Positions 1 through 8,632 are shown, numbered from the stretch's first letter. The stretch: 64,000 nucleotides of DNA from Pseudoflavonifractor_A sp022772585 (GCF_052065415.1 NZ_JBQHUB010000002.1:111588-175587); one strand, 5' to 3'. Numbers and translations are program-made. The notes: a model not told the origin generated them from the sequence alone.

Positions 1-131
1 TGCCCCATCTCGTGGAGGGCGCAGGCCAGCCCCGCCCAGAGGATGAGTCCGTCGGTATCCATATAAAGGAGGAAGGCCGCCAGCAACAGAAAGCCCCCGC
101 TGACCTCCACCCTTCTCCAGCGCAGCGCCAT
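1..131 (-). CDS. SpoIVFB-like M50 site-2 protease (partial, runs off the left edge)
   Basis: Only the first 43 codons are in the window. They encode a basic start, one hydrophobic segment (about residues 13-35) and, at the edge, Ala-Leu-His-Glu-Met-Gly, the beginning of the zinc-binding HExxH motif of M50 intramembrane metalloproteases. In Bacillus the SpoIVFB enzyme cleaves pro-sigma-K in the mother cell during sporulation. The gene starts 10 bases after the stop of an M23/SpoIVFA-like gene, the same partner order as the Bacillus spoIVF operon, and that supports the call. The ribosome site is weak, so translational coupling to the upstream gene is likely (inference). Confidence 0.72.
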   Translation of the reverse strand, partial: MALRWRRVEVSGGFLLLAAFLLYMDTDGLILWAGLACALHEMG

Positions 132-141
132 GGCGGCGGGA

Positions 142-1140
142 TCACTGGGTCTGGATATAGTAGACCGGGTTGAGACGCACCCCGTCCCGCTTGATCTCAA
201 AATGCAGATGAGGACCGGTGGCGTTCCCCGTGGCTCCGGATACGGCCACCTGCTCCCCCGCCTTCACTGTCTGTCCCTGCTGGACCAGCAGTTCACCGCA
301 GTGGGCGTAAAAACTGGTCACCCCGCCGGCATGGCGCAGCTGAAGGTAGAGTCCATATACCTGGCTCTCCCCGATGTAATCCACAGTCCCGTCGGCAAAG
401 GCCAGCACCGGCGTTCCGGTATTGACGGCCAGATCCACCCCGCAGTGGAACTTCTCACCGCCGTCCACCGGGTGCTCTCGCCAGCCGTAGGCGGAGGACA
501 CCCACCCCAGAGCCGGGGTGACGGTCTCCCCCACATCCAGCCGGTACTTGTCCATGGTGGTATTGTCGGGCAGTGCCGGGCCGGAATAGGCCATGACCGT
601 CACTTCGGGTTCTTCCGGTTCTGCCGGAGATGGTTCCGAACGCGCGAAAGTGTCCGCAAAGGGGGACGGAGAGGGCGCAGCGGCTGCGGCGCCGCTCAGA
701 GCCAGGCAGCGGGCAGCGTCCGGACCCCCGGAGCCCAGCCGCTCCGCCTCACGGAAATAGAGCGCCCCCGGCAGTGTGGGACCGACTTCCTTCATGGCGG
801 TACCTTCCGCGAATACCCCGTTCCACAGGACGGCCAGCGTCTCCGCGGCAGACTCGCCCCGGGAGATGGCCCGGCCCATATCGGCAAAGGTGGCCGTAAA
901 ATCGGTGTCAGCATGGAGGATCTGCTGCAGCTCGCTCCGAAGGCTCTCCATCTGGTTGGGAAATACCCCCTTGCCCACCAGTGTCACAGCGAAGATCGCT
1001 ACGCACACCGCCAGCTGCAGCAGACGCCGCCGCTCCCTGGGCGCCAGGGTCACGGCGCGGTGTTTTTTCCTGCTCCGTCTGGACGGGGCGCTCCGTGTCT
1101 GCCGCCGCTGCGCCCACTCCTGATAGGTCATGCTCTCCAT
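142..1140 (-). CDS. SpoIVFA-like membrane-anchored M23 (LytM) protein
   Basis: This 332-residue protein has a basic cytoplasmic tail, one membrane segment at about 40-60, a low-complexity linker rich in Ala, Pro, Ser and Glu (about 145-185) and a C-terminal M23/LytM domain (about 205-325). The zinc-site residues are all present: His232 and Asp236 in FHCGVDLA, a further His in FYAHCG and His311/His313 in HLHFE. In Bacillus, SpoIVFA anchors and restrains the SpoIVFB protease; the SpoIVFB-like gene directly downstream argues for the same role here. A generic M23 cell-wall hydrolase is the alternative. The complete set of metal ligands suggests real endopeptidase activity is possible (inference). 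Confidence 0.78.
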   Translation of the reverse strand: MESMTYQEWAQRRQTRSAPSRRSRKKHRAVTLAPRERRRLLQLAVCVAIFAVTLVGKGVFPNQMESLRSELQQILHADTDFTATFADMGRAISRGESAAETLAVLWNGVFAEGTAMKEVGPTLPGALYFREAERLGSGGPDAARCLALSGAAAAAPSPSPFADTFARSEPSPAEPEEPEVTVMAYSGPALPDNTTMDKYRLDVGETVTPALGWVSSAYGWREHPVDGGEKFHCGVDLAVNTGTPVLAFADGTVDYIGESQVYGLYLQLRHAGGVTSFYAHCGELLVQQGQTVKAGEQVAVSGATGNATGPHLHFEIKRDGVRLNPVYYIQTQ

Positions 1141-1250
1141 ATAAGACGGCCCCCTTCTTCCACATCCGATCTGTATTATGTCTATGCGGATAGGGCAAGC
1201 CCTATGCCTTCATTCCCGGCGTTTTTTCTGTGAAAAGACAGCACACGGAA

Positions 1251-1294
1251 AAAGGGACCGGCAGGGCCAGATCGCCCTGCCGGTCCCTTTTTTT
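1251..1294. terminator. Bidirectional intrinsic terminator
   Basis: A 16-bp perfect stem (1251-1266 with 1275-1290) is flanked by A-rich and T-rich runs, so it can work in both directions. It lies just after the small Pro/Lys-rich gene on the minus strand and upstream of the SpoIVFA-like gene. Confidence 0.85.
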
Positions 1295-1297
1295 GTC

Positions 1298-1486
1298 TCA
1301 GTGTGCGCCGTCCCCGCCACTCCGGCCATGCCAGACCTTCAGACTTGGCCCGCTGGTGCCGCTGACGATGGGCTTTGCGGGCTCCTTTCCGTGCTTTGCC
1401 TTTCCCTGGAGCTCCGGGACGGGCGGAGCATCATTTCTGGGCTTTGTGTGCGTCCAGTCCGGCCTTGCCATTCCCTTTTTGGGCAT
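1298..1486 (-). CDS. Small Pro/Lys-rich conserved-looking protein, function unknown
   Basis: A 62-residue basic protein starting MPKKGMARPDWTHTKPRND, rich in Pro, Lys and Gly, with no membrane segment and little predicted order. It is supported by a strong ribosome site (GAGGTGATACG just before the ATG) and a strong terminator 4 bases past its stop. From memory, small proteins of this kind occur in related clostridia, but I cannot verify that here. No function can be assigned; a nucleic-acid-binding or spore-core role would be a guess. Confidence 0.6.
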   Translation of the reverse strand: MPKKGMARPDWTHTKPRNDAPPVPELQGKAKHGKEPAKPIVSGTSGPSLKVWHGRSGGDGAH

Positions 1487-1535
1487 CGTATCACCTCAAA
1501 AAGTAGTCTGCCCCATGGCCGGGAGAATATCCGGC

Positions 1536-2141
1536 TCAGCCAATGAACATCTGGGTCCAATAGTGTCCGGCAGCCACGTAGCCCACGCCGATCTGGGTGT
1601 AAGAGGCGTTGAGGATGTTGGCGCGGTGTCCGCTGGAGTTCATCCAGGCGTTCACCACGGCCTGAGGCGTCCGCTGTCCGTACGCGATGTTTTCACCCGC
1701 CGTACGGAACGAGAGTCCAAAGGCTTTTATCATCTGGAACGGACTTCCGTAGGTAGGGCTGGTATGGGAGAAATAGCGGTTGTCCACCATGTCCTGGGAC
1801 TTGTAGCGGGCCACACGGGAGAGCTCCCAGTGCTCTGTCAGCGGCTTGAGACCGTTTTGGACCCGGATCTCATTTACCAGCCGGATGACCTCCCGCTCGA
1901 AGGAGACCACAGTGGGATCCAGCTGGGGGATGGTAAGTACCTGCCCCGGGTAGATCAGATCGGGATCAGGGATCTGAGGGTTGGCGTCAATGATCTCACG
2001 TGTTCCCACCTGGTATCTCACTGCCAGCTTCCACATGGTGTCGCCCGCCGCCACTGTGTGGGTGACGCCGGCCGCAGACGCAGGGAGCGTGCACGCAAGC
2101 ACCAGAAACAGCGCGGTACAAAGAGAAATCAATTTTTTCAC
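1536..2141 (-). CDS. Secreted LysM + CAP (SCP/PR1) domain protein
   Basis: The start is the GTG at 2141, preceded by AGGAGGT at good spacing, which gives a 201-residue protein with a clear signal peptide (VKKLISLCTALFLVLACTLPASA). An N-terminal LysM domain follows (HTVAAGDTMWKLAVRY, about residues 28-72), then a CAP domain (about 85-200) with typical motifs such as HWELSRVARYKSQDM, FSHTSP, GENIAYG and SGHRANIL. Proteins of this architecture, such as Bacillus YkwD/SafA-like proteins, sit in the wall or spore coat, bound through LysM. The CAP activity in bacteria is not settled. A WalR-like box in the promoter fits a cell-wall function. Longer in-frame upstream starts were rejected because they cross the promoter. 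Confidence 0.85.
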   Translation of the reverse strand: MKKLISLCTALFLVLACTLPASAAGVTHTVAAGDTMWKLAVRYQVGTREIIDANPQIPDPDLIYPGQVLTIPQLDPTVVSFEREVIRLVNEIRVQNGLKPLTEHWELSRVARYKSQDMVDNRYFSHTSPTYGSPFQMIKAFGLSFRTAGENIAYGQRTPQAVVNAWMNSSGHRANILNASYTQIGVGYVAAGHYWTQMFIG

Positions 2142-2229
2142 ACAGGACCTCCTGACTGAAGTACATGCGGCCCCCCACAGGCGCGGGGGCCGCCGGATAA
2201 AACGGTAACTGCCTCGCGAAGCCAGAAGA

Positions 2230-2258
2230 ATTGTAACCGATTTGTAACCATTTTTCAA
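2230..2258 (-). promoter_or_regulatory. Sigma-A promoter of the LysM-CAP gene with a WalR-like box
   Basis: Read on the minus strand, TTGAAA (2258-2253) and TACAAT (2235-2230) are separated by 17 bases. On the plus strand positions 2232-2248 read TGTAAC-N5-TGTAAC, an exact match to the WalR/YycF consensus TGTWAH-N5-TGTWAH. It covers the -10 box and most of the spacer, a position suited to control by the WalKR wall-homeostasis system. Confidence 0.65.
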
Positions 2259-2317
2259 AGGTAAATCATTCCGCTTCCCAAAAATGGAGCCGTTCACGAC
2301 CTGTTTCTCAAACTTTC

Positions 2318-2346
2318 TTGCCTTTTTTGCTCTTTTGTGGTAGTCT
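2318..2346 (+). promoter_or_regulatory. Probable promoter of the DtxR-family gene
   Basis: TTGCCT (2318-2323) and TAGTCT (2341-2346) are 17 bases apart and lie 33 bases upstream of the start codon. The -10 box is imperfect, so confidence is moderate. Confidence 0.45.
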
Positions 2347-2379
2347 ATTAGGAAACACGGAGCATCGGGGAGAGCTTTT

Positions 2380-2778
2380 ATGAACATTCACGAATCTGCA
2401 GAAGATTATCTGGAGGCCATTTTGATCCTGAAAGAACGTCTTGGCCTTGTCCGCTCCATCGACATCGTGCACGAGCGGGGCTACAGCAAGCCCAGCGTCA
2501 GCATTGCCATGAAGCGGCTGAGAGAAAACGGATATATCGAGATGGACCCGGCGGGCTATATCACACTGCTGCCTCCCGGCGAGGCCATTGCCCAGCGCAT
2601 CTACGAGCGCCACCGCCTGCTCACCCGGTTCCTGGTCCAGCTGGGCGTCAGCGAGGATGTGGCGGCGGCCGATGCCTGCAAGATGGAGCACGACCTGAGC
2701 GACGAGACCTTTGAAAAGATCATCCAGCACGCGATGGGGAAACAGGACCGGACCCAGCGAAATTCTGATCCGGACTGA
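2380..2778 (+). CDS. DtxR/MntR-family metal-dependent transcriptional regulator
   Basis: The 132-residue protein has an N-terminal winged helix-turn-helix (about 5-62, with SAEDYLEAILIL, VRSIDIVHERGYSKPSVSIAMKRLRENGYI) and a metal-binding dimerization domain with the typical ERHRLLTRFLVQLGV and ADACKMEHDLSDETFEKI. It is short and lacks the C-terminal SH3-like domain, as in MntR. Such proteins use Mn or Fe as corepressor for metal-uptake genes. The start follows GGGGAGAG. No transporter gene is adjacent, so its targets must be elsewhere. Whether it senses Mn or Fe cannot be told from the sequence. Confidence 0.88.
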   Translation: MNIHESAEDYLEAILILKERLGLVRSIDIVHERGYSKPSVSIAMKRLRENGYIEMDPAGYITLLPPGEAIAQRIYERHRLLTRFLVQLGVSEDVAAADACKMEHDLSDETFEKIIQHAMGKQDRTQRNSDPD

Positions 2779-2817
2779 AATAAACGCACAGATGCTTCGC
2801 ATCTGTGCGTTTATTTT
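2778..2817 (+). terminator. Intrinsic terminator after the DtxR-family gene
   Basis: A long stem with a three-base loop (AAATAAACGCACAGATGC, ttc, complement) begins at the stop codon and ends in TTATTTTT. It may also serve the cupin gene converging from the right. Confidence 0.85.
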
Positions 2818-2853
2818 TCTCCCGATACATCCTCTCGGCCGTGACGCCTGCGG

Positions 2854-3189
2854 TCAGCAGATCAGCGTGAGCATCATTTTGGACCGGGTCTCGGCTTTCA
2901 CCGCATGGGGGGCTCCCACCGGCATGACAATGGCCTCTCCCGCCGAGACGGTATACGCTTCATCATAGATGGTGATCCGGGCGGTCCCCTCCAGGATAAA
3001 AGCCATGGCGTCCCCCGGGGCCGCATGGGTGTTGATCCCCTCCCCCGCGTCAAACGCGAACAGCGTGACGCCTGAATACGGGCGCTGGGCCAGCGTCTTG
3101 CTGACCACCTTGCCCGGCTCATACTCCACCTGGTCCTTCAGGGCCACCGGGACAGCTCTCTCCATGTTTTTGATCAGAACTTCCATCAT
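2854..3189 (-). CDS. Small cupin-domain protein
   Basis: A 111-residue single-domain cupin. Cupin motif 1 is degenerate (FAFDAGEGINTHAAPGDAMAFILEG) and keeps one His and one Glu; motif 2 is around PVGAPHAV. The start is the second ATG of a pair at 3189, placed 6 bases after GAGGAGGA; a longer in-frame start at 3207 would overlap this ribosome site. Small cupins of this type are widespread, often metal-binding and of unknown substrate. The neighbouring redox genes suggest but do not prove a role in redox or metabolite handling. Confidence 0.8.
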   Translation of the reverse strand: MMEVLIKNMERAVPVALKDQVEYEPGKVVSKTLAQRPYSGVTLFAFDAGEGINTHAAPGDAMAFILEGTARITIYDEAYTVSAGEAIVMPVGAPHAVKAETRSKMMLTLIC

Positions 3190-3272
3190 GTTGTCCTCCT
3201 CAGTCATTCGATGTGGTCTGCAGCAGCTCGAAGGCTTCCGTCTCCAGCCGGCAGGTTGTGTCCGCTTCGTCT

Positions 3273-4577
3273 TTATTTTCGTTTCAGATCCCCCGTGGCG
3301 GGGTTATCCAGCAACGCTCCGTCCCCGGAAAACCGCGAGCCATGACAGGGACAATCCCACGAGCGTTCCTGCGGATTCCATTTCAGCGCGCAGCCCATAT
3401 GGGGGCAGCGGGGCGCGGAAGGCGTGAGCAGGTTTACGGCAGCTTCCGCCGCGTTGACTGCCAGCTGAGGCCGCAGCATTGTCCGGGACGGAGAGAATAC
3501 AGCGGCCCAGGGATTCTCTTTTCCCTGGATAAGATCGCTCAGGAGCATGGCCGCCGCCATGGAGGATGTCATCCCCCATTTATTGAAGCCTGTGGCCACA
3601 TAGAGGCCGGGCGTATGCTTACCATAGCGTCCGATATAAGGAACACCGTCCAGAGTCATGCAGTCCTGGGTGGCCCAGCGGCAGACCTCCCGGGCATCTG
3701 GGTAATGCTCCCGGGCAAAATCCTCCGGCGCCCCCCAGCCTCTTCCCCGCTTTCCGGTGCGGTGGGCCCCGCCGCCCAGGAGCAGAAGAGGGCCATAGTT
3801 CCGAAAGGAAAGGCCGTCGTCTGCCTCGTCCACATACATCCCGTCCAGCTCCTGCGCGCCCTCCAGGGCGAGCACATAGGAGCGGTGCTGATAGAGCTTC
3901 AAAAAATAGCCGCCGTGCTTGTTGATGATGGGAAAATGCGTGGCGATCACGATAGCCTGAGCCCTGATCCTGCCATAGTCGGTGCGCACGGTGTTCCCCG
4001 CAAAGGAGCGGGCCGCCGTGTGCTCCCGGATGTTGAGTCCCCGGGCCAGACCGGCGGCAAATTTCAGGGGATGGAACTGGGCCTGATCCTCAAACCGGAT
4101 ACCCCCGGCTGTGGGAATGGGCAGCGGCAGCCTGTCCCTGTATTGAGCGCGGGCGCCGATGCGCTCCAGCGCGCGCATCTCACGCTCCAGCTTGCCGGCC
4201 TGATCGGTGGAGTATACAAAGGCGTCCTTTGTCTCAAAATCGCAGGGGATGGTCCCGGCCAGCTGCCGGTACCGCTCCAGCGCCGCCTCATTGGCCCGCC
4301 AGTACATGCCGGCCGCTTCCACGTCGAATTCCCGGATGAGCTTATCGTAGATCAGGCCGTGCTGGGACGTGAGCTTTGCCGTGGTATTCCGGGAGATTCC
4401 GGAACATATGGTATCTGCCTCGATGAGAAGGCAGTCAATGTTGGCCTGCGCCATGGCATACGCGCACAGAAGCCCCGCCATTCCCCCGCCTATGATCAGC
4501 ACATCGGTCGTTGTGTCATGCTCCAGGTGCGGAAAGGCCGGCAGCGCCGCCGCATCCGCCCATACAGAATCAATCAT
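3273..4577 (-). CDS. FAD-dependent oxidoreductase with C-terminal Rieske [2Fe-2S] domain
   Basis: A 434-residue protein with a DAO-type FAD fold: the dinucleotide-binding motif VLIIGGGMAGLLCAYAMA is near residue 30. A C-terminal Rieske domain (about 375-430) holds both ligand pairs, CPHMGC and CPCHGS. This is the architecture of YhfW-like proteins. The FAD part probably oxidizes an amine or amino acid and passes electrons to the Rieske cluster, but the substrate is unknown. The start at 4577 was chosen because GGTGATAG lies just upstream and FAD-fold homologues begin close to here. It lies about 200 bases downstream of the multicopper-oxidase-like gene on the same strand, so co-transcription is possible. 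Confidence 0.87.
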   Translation of the reverse strand: MIDSVWADAAALPAFPHLEHDTTTDVLIIGGGMAGLLCAYAMAQANIDCLLIEADTICSGISRNTTAKLTSQHGLIYDKLIREFDVEAAGMYWRANEAALERYRQLAGTIPCDFETKDAFVYSTDQAGKLEREMRALERIGARAQYRDRLPLPIPTAGGIRFEDQAQFHPLKFAAGLARGLNIREHTAARSFAGNTVRTDYGRIRAQAIVIATHFPIINKHGGYFLKLYQHRSYVLALEGAQELDGMYVDEADDGLSFRNYGPLLLLGGGAHRTGKRGRGWGAPEDFAREHYPDAREVCRWATQDCMTLDGVPYIGRYGKHTPGLYVATGFNKWGMTSSMAAAMLLSDLIQGKENPWAAVFSPSRTMLRPQLAVNAAEAAVNLLTPSAPRCPHMGCALKWNPQERSWDCPCHGSRFSGDGALLDNPATGDLKRK

Positions 4578-4783
4578 GTCTATCACCACTTTTAGTATGC
4601 GCAGACATGGACTGATTATCGCACACGCATGAGGCATTTTCCGGCGATGCCCGGCCGGTCGTCACAAAAGGCATGGCAGATCCACGCTGTCGCCGCGTAT
4701 TCTCCAAAAGGGCACTGGACGTTTCGTACTCTGACCGGCTCAAACGCCGCGCACGCGTTCCACGTCCTGTTCCGCCGGGCGGC

Positions 4784-7700
4784 TCACTCTTTCTGCCACC
4801 GCTTTTCCCACCACTGCCGCATGCTCCGGCAGGCGTTTTCGCAGTGATAGCGGATATTATGACTCATGACGCGGAAGATCCCCCACATGCCGGACTCCAC
4901 GTCCCACCGCAGGGAACCGGAGCGGTAGAGATAGTCGCCGGGGCATTGGGTCCGCTCCGGCTCGATGTTGAACACGCTGCCCACGCTGACCGCCCCCTGG
5001 ATGGGAATGACCCGGGTAAACGGGTCTTCCGGCTGGGCCCGCCAGCGGTGGCCGTGGAGGACAAAGCTGATGTTCCGGGGCTTATCCGCCGGCATCAGCA
5101 GACGGAAGATCACCCGCTCGCCGGCATAGGCCCGGAACACCGGCGTGGCCGGGTCGCCGTGGACCTTGGAGTCGAAGACCTTGTAGATGAGGGGGACGCG
5201 CTGGAGACGGTTGAAAAACCGCTCCGAGCGGTAGTTGTACCCCTTCTCTCCCGTGTCCTCGTGGTCGGGGGCGCCGTGGGCGCCTTCCGGCCCCTGCTCC
5301 GTGGTCTTGATGAGATCTCCCTCCCGGTCCAGCATGCGGATACCGTTGTGGGCGAAGAGGACGAATTCCCGGAAAGTCTCCGTACCCGGCGCGGTGATGA
5401 CCGCCGTCTCCCCGTGGTTTTCCTCCGCCGGGCAGACGCCGCTGTAATGCCTTGCCCCTGCCGGCTCCACGATGACGGCGCCGAAAAGCCCGTGGTGCCG
5501 GTGGTTGCGCAGGTCGCCGAAGGAGGTGAGCAGACAGGCGCCGTACTCCCGGTCGGCGTGCCACAGGTAGCGGACACACTCCCCGGGCCCGGCGGTCTGC
5601 TCCGCCGGGTTATAGCCCACATTGACGCCGGAGGACGCCACCGGATCGTACTTCAAAAACTGGGGATTGAGGGATACCCGGTCCCCGGGTCTGTGGGGAA
5701 GGTCCACCGGCACGGAGGGGTAGCTGTTCCAGCGGATGGGCACATCCGGGTCGAAGAGATTATGGAGGGTGACCTCCACCCAGTCTCCCGCGTTGACCCG
5801 GAGGATGAGCGGAACAGGCCTTTTGCGGCCGCACATGATATCTTTGGCCTGATCCAGAGGAACGAACAGCAGCCCCTCCGGGTCGTGGTCGCCGAAACGG
5901 TTGTAGCAGAGGTTCTTCTGGATGGCGGCCACCTCAAATTTCCGCACCACCGCGCCGGGCGGCGGCGTCCGTGGGGCGGCGACCGGCCGGATACCGCACA
6001 GGGGCGGCAGGTCCTTCCGTGGGGCGGCATGGACCCGGAGGATACCCCACAGGCCCAGCCACAGGTCGTCGATGCCGCCGGAATAATAGAGATAGTCCCC
6101 GGCGCCGTAGGGCTCGTCGATGCGGAGGTTGAAGGCCTCGGAGATACCGATGGTCTGGGACTGGACCAGAGGAGACACCGGGTCGGTGATCTCCTTGCGC
6201 CAGGGGAGGCCTGTGATATTCAGAATGTGCTGCTCCTCGTGGGCGCCGTCCAGCAGGCGGATGACCATGGGCTCGCCTGGGTAGGTCTCCAGGACGGGGG
6301 TAGCCGGGTCGCCGTAGCAGAAGGAGCTGAAGATGTGGGCGGGGTCGTTTTTGATCTTCAGCCGCTCTGGCATGGGCTCGCAGCGGTAGTTGATGCCCAT
6401 GACCCCGGGGTCATCGTCGGAGCCGGGGTGCTCCGGTGGATTGAGGGGTCTCCCCTCCCCGTCAAAGAGCAGGGCAAAGTCGTGGAGGGCCAGGACGAAT
6501 TCCCGGTGCATTTTGCCGTCGGCGGTGCGGATAACGGCTTTTGTGCCCCTTTTCAGCGGCTCCCACGTCTCGGGGTCCAGGAACTCCGCCCCGGCGGGCT
6601 CCACCAGGAGGGCGCCGAACAATCCGTGCTGCTGGTGAACGTTGGCAAACAGATGGTCATGGAAAAAGACGGCGTTGAGCTCCTCGTTGGCGAAGAACCG
6701 CTCGATGAGGGTCTCGTACTGCCGGGCCCCGGCGATATTGTTCCAGCCGTTGGCCGCACCGTCAGAGACGATGGTGTCGAACTTCACCAGATGGATGTGG
6801 AAGCCCACGATATCGGTGATGGTCTCCAACTGAAAGGCGCTGGCCTCAATGCGCTCGGGAAGGAAGTTGGTAAGCCGCACCTCAATGCAGTCCCCGGCGT
6901 TGGCCCGGAGGACCAGCGGCTCCGGACGGATCTCTCCCCGCTCCACCTTGGCCAGATAGCCGTCCAGATTCCCCTCCTTTTCAATGTCCTCCTTGAGGAC
7001 AAAGAAGCGGCCCTGGGGATCGTGCCAGCCATATTTGTTGTAGACCACTTTCGCCTGTACCGCCGCGATATCAAAGATCTTGATATCTTCCGGTGTATCG
7101 CAGGGACAGGTCTCGGTATACAGGGCCCCGGGCGCGAAATTCTCCACGAAGTTGGCCTCTTCCAGAGGGGTTGGCTCTCGTGTGGGCTCCCCTTCCGGTG
7201 TCAGGACACCCAGAGGCGGCTGAAGGGGCTCCTCTCCGAAGGTCCCCGCCACAAAGTTGGGATATCCGGGGTGCAGTTCGTCCCTTGGCGGCGGGAGGGG
7301 ACGGTCTCCCAGAGGTGTCAGGTTTTCGATGGGCGTACCGTCCGGGTAGGTCCCGCTGCCGTCCTGCAGGCGGTCGAACACCCGCCACAGGGTCCACATC
7401 CCCTCATGAAAGTGGGGGTAGAGGTGGCAGTGGAAGATGGCGTCCCCGATCATCCCGTTGAGACTGCCCGCGCCGTAGAGGATATCCAGCGTGTAGCACT
7501 CCTGGGGGCTGATGGAGATGGAGTCGATGATGGTGGACTTGGGGTCCTCCGGCTCCAGCCGCCACTGGTGGTTGTGGAGGTGGAACACATGGGTCTCTTT
7601 CACGCCGCCGTGGATGAGCCGGATCTTGGACGGGTCCCCCACGTAGGCCCGGAGGATGGGAGGCGCAGGGTCCCCATAGGCCCAGGAGCTCATGGAGATG

Positions 7701-8464
7701 TCCTCCGCCGTATCGGCGGGGTCGGCGTAGTGGTGGTCCAGGGGCAGGCGGTTGCGCATGGGCTCGGAGCGGTAGCTGATGGCCGTGGTGCCGTTGGGAA
7801 GGCCCGTGTGGGGATCCGTGGGCGGCTGGTTGTCTTTGTTCAGGATCTCCAGCTCGTCGTGGAAGAACACAGCGTATTCCCGGAAGGCCGGTTTCGCGGG
7901 GTGGTAAATGTCGGCGAACAGACCGCTGTCGATGGATTCACCTGTCACCGGATCGTACCAGGAGGACCCGGCCGACTCCACGATGATGGCCCCGAACAGG
8001 CCGTGGACATTGGTGCCGTCCTCGCCGCTGCGGGTGTCTGCCATGTCGGAAAAGAGATAGACCCCCTCCCGGTCGGCCTGCCAGGTGTAGCGGATGCGGC
8101 CGCCGGTGGTGGAGTCCGGGTTCTCCCCCACGTTGGCGCCGTCGGAGGTCAGGATATTATAAGGCAGGCCCTGCACGTGGATGGAGGCCCGGCGGCCCAG
8201 CCTGTTCTCAAAGTTGATCTGGACCGTGTCGCCCACATTGGCCCGGATGACCAGCGGGCGTACCTCCTCATAGGGCTGGGGCACGGGCAGCTCGAAGCGC
8301 CTGCGTGCCTCCCGCCGGATCCGCTCAGAGTCCTGCTTGAGCACATACATCATCCCGTTGGGATCGTGGTCGCCGAACTTGTTGTAGACAATGGGAAGAG
8401 AGATGGCCTCTATATCATAGACCCGGGTTTGTCCGGTATTCGGATAATTGGATAATTCCAGCAT
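4784..8464 (-). CDS. Giant three-unit multicopper-oxidase-like (cupredoxin) protein
   Basis: At 1226 residues this is two to three times a normal laccase. It has three tandem homologous units, each starting with an AxQxxxxYNxxGxHDPxGxxFVL-like stretch (about residues 17, 470 and 845). Copper-ligand motifs are strongest in unit 1: HLHNH (295-299) and HCH-LYP-H-FHEGM (345-356), the latter carrying type 1 and type 3 ligands. Unit 2 keeps FHIH (556-558) and HDHLFANVHQQHG (602-614). Unit 3 keeps only NHRHHG (987-992) and HGHRW and lacks HCH. There is no signal peptide, so it is probably cytoplasmic or on the spore, as for CotA or MnxG. Substrates could be metals (Mn, Cu) or phenols; none is shown. 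AAGGAG precedes the ATG. Confidence 0.85.
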   Translation of the reverse strand: MLELSNYPNTGQTRVYDIEAISLPIVYNKFGDHDPNGMMYVLKQDSERIRREARRRFELPVPQPYEEVRPLVIRANVGDTVQINFENRLGRRASIHVQGLPYNILTSDGANVGENPDSTTGGRIRYTWQADREGVYLFSDMADTRSGEDGTNVHGLFGAIIVESAGSSWYDPVTGESIDSGLFADIYHPAKPAFREYAVFFHDELEILNKDNQPPTDPHTGLPNGTTAISYRSEPMRNRLPLDHHYADPADTAEDISMSSWAYGDPAPPILRAYVGDPSKIRLIHGGVKETHVFHLHNHQWRLEPEDPKSTIIDSISISPQECYTLDILYGAGSLNGMIGDAIFHCHLYPHFHEGMWTLWRVFDRLQDGSGTYPDGTPIENLTPLGDRPLPPPRDELHPGYPNFVAGTFGEEPLQPPLGVLTPEGEPTREPTPLEEANFVENFAPGALYTETCPCDTPEDIKIFDIAAVQAKVVYNKYGWHDPQGRFFVLKEDIEKEGNLDGYLAKVERGEIRPEPLVLRANAGDCIEVRLTNFLPERIEASAFQLETITDIVGFHIHLVKFDTIVSDGAANGWNNIAGARQYETLIERFFANEELNAVFFHDHLFANVHQQHGLFGALLVEPAGAEFLDPETWEPLKRGTKAVIRTADGKMHREFVLALHDFALLFDGEGRPLNPPEHPGSDDDPGVMGINYRCEPMPERLKIKNDPAHIFSSFCYGDPATPVLETYPGEPMVIRLLDGAHEEQHILNITGLPWRKEITDPVSPLVQSQTIGISEAFNLRIDEPYGAGDYLYYSGGIDDLWLGLWGILRVHAAPRKDLPPLCGIRPVAAPRTPPPGAVVRKFEVAAIQKNLCYNRFGDHDPEGLLFVPLDQAKDIMCGRKRPVPLILRVNAGDWVEVTLHNLFDPDVPIRWNSYPSVPVDLPHRPGDRVSLNPQFLKYDPVASSGVNVGYNPAEQTAGPGECVRYLWHADREYGACLLTSFGDLRNHRHHGLFGAVIVEPAGARHYSGVCPAEENHGETAVITAPGTETFREFVLFAHNGIRMLDREGDLIKTTEQGPEGAHGAPDHEDTGEKGYNYRSERFFNRLQRVPLIYKVFDSKVHGDPATPVFRAYAGERVIFRLLMPADKPRNISFVLHGHRWRAQPEDPFTRVIPIQGAVSVGSVFNIEPERTQCPGDYLYRSGSLRWDVESGMWGIFRVMSHNIRYHCENACRSMRQWWEKRWQKE

Positions 8465-8600
8465 AGAACTGCTCTCCTTGCGTGTTACTGCACGGCATTC
8501 GATGACATCCGACCGCCGTGTACCCTATTCTATGCCGCTTGGTTACGGAAGGGTGTTCCCTTCCCGCCCCGGCGGCCGCCGTCCTGCCGGTGCAAAAAGA

Positions 8601-8632
8601 AAAACCTGTACGCTCCGCAGAGTACAGGTTTT
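8601..8632 (-). terminator. Intrinsic terminator after the YetF-type gene
   Basis: An 11-bp stem (8601-8611 with 8622-8632) is flanked by A and T runs on both sides. It stands between the stop of the YetF-type gene (8679) and the start of the multicopper-oxidase-like gene, separating their transcripts. Confidence 0.75.

Noticed and set aside
4673..8455. A 1260-codon open frame on the plus strand
   Set aside because: It is antisense to the copper-protein gene. It lacks domain motifs and a ribosome site, and it is rich in Gly, His, Val and Arg as expected for the complement of a GC-rich gene.
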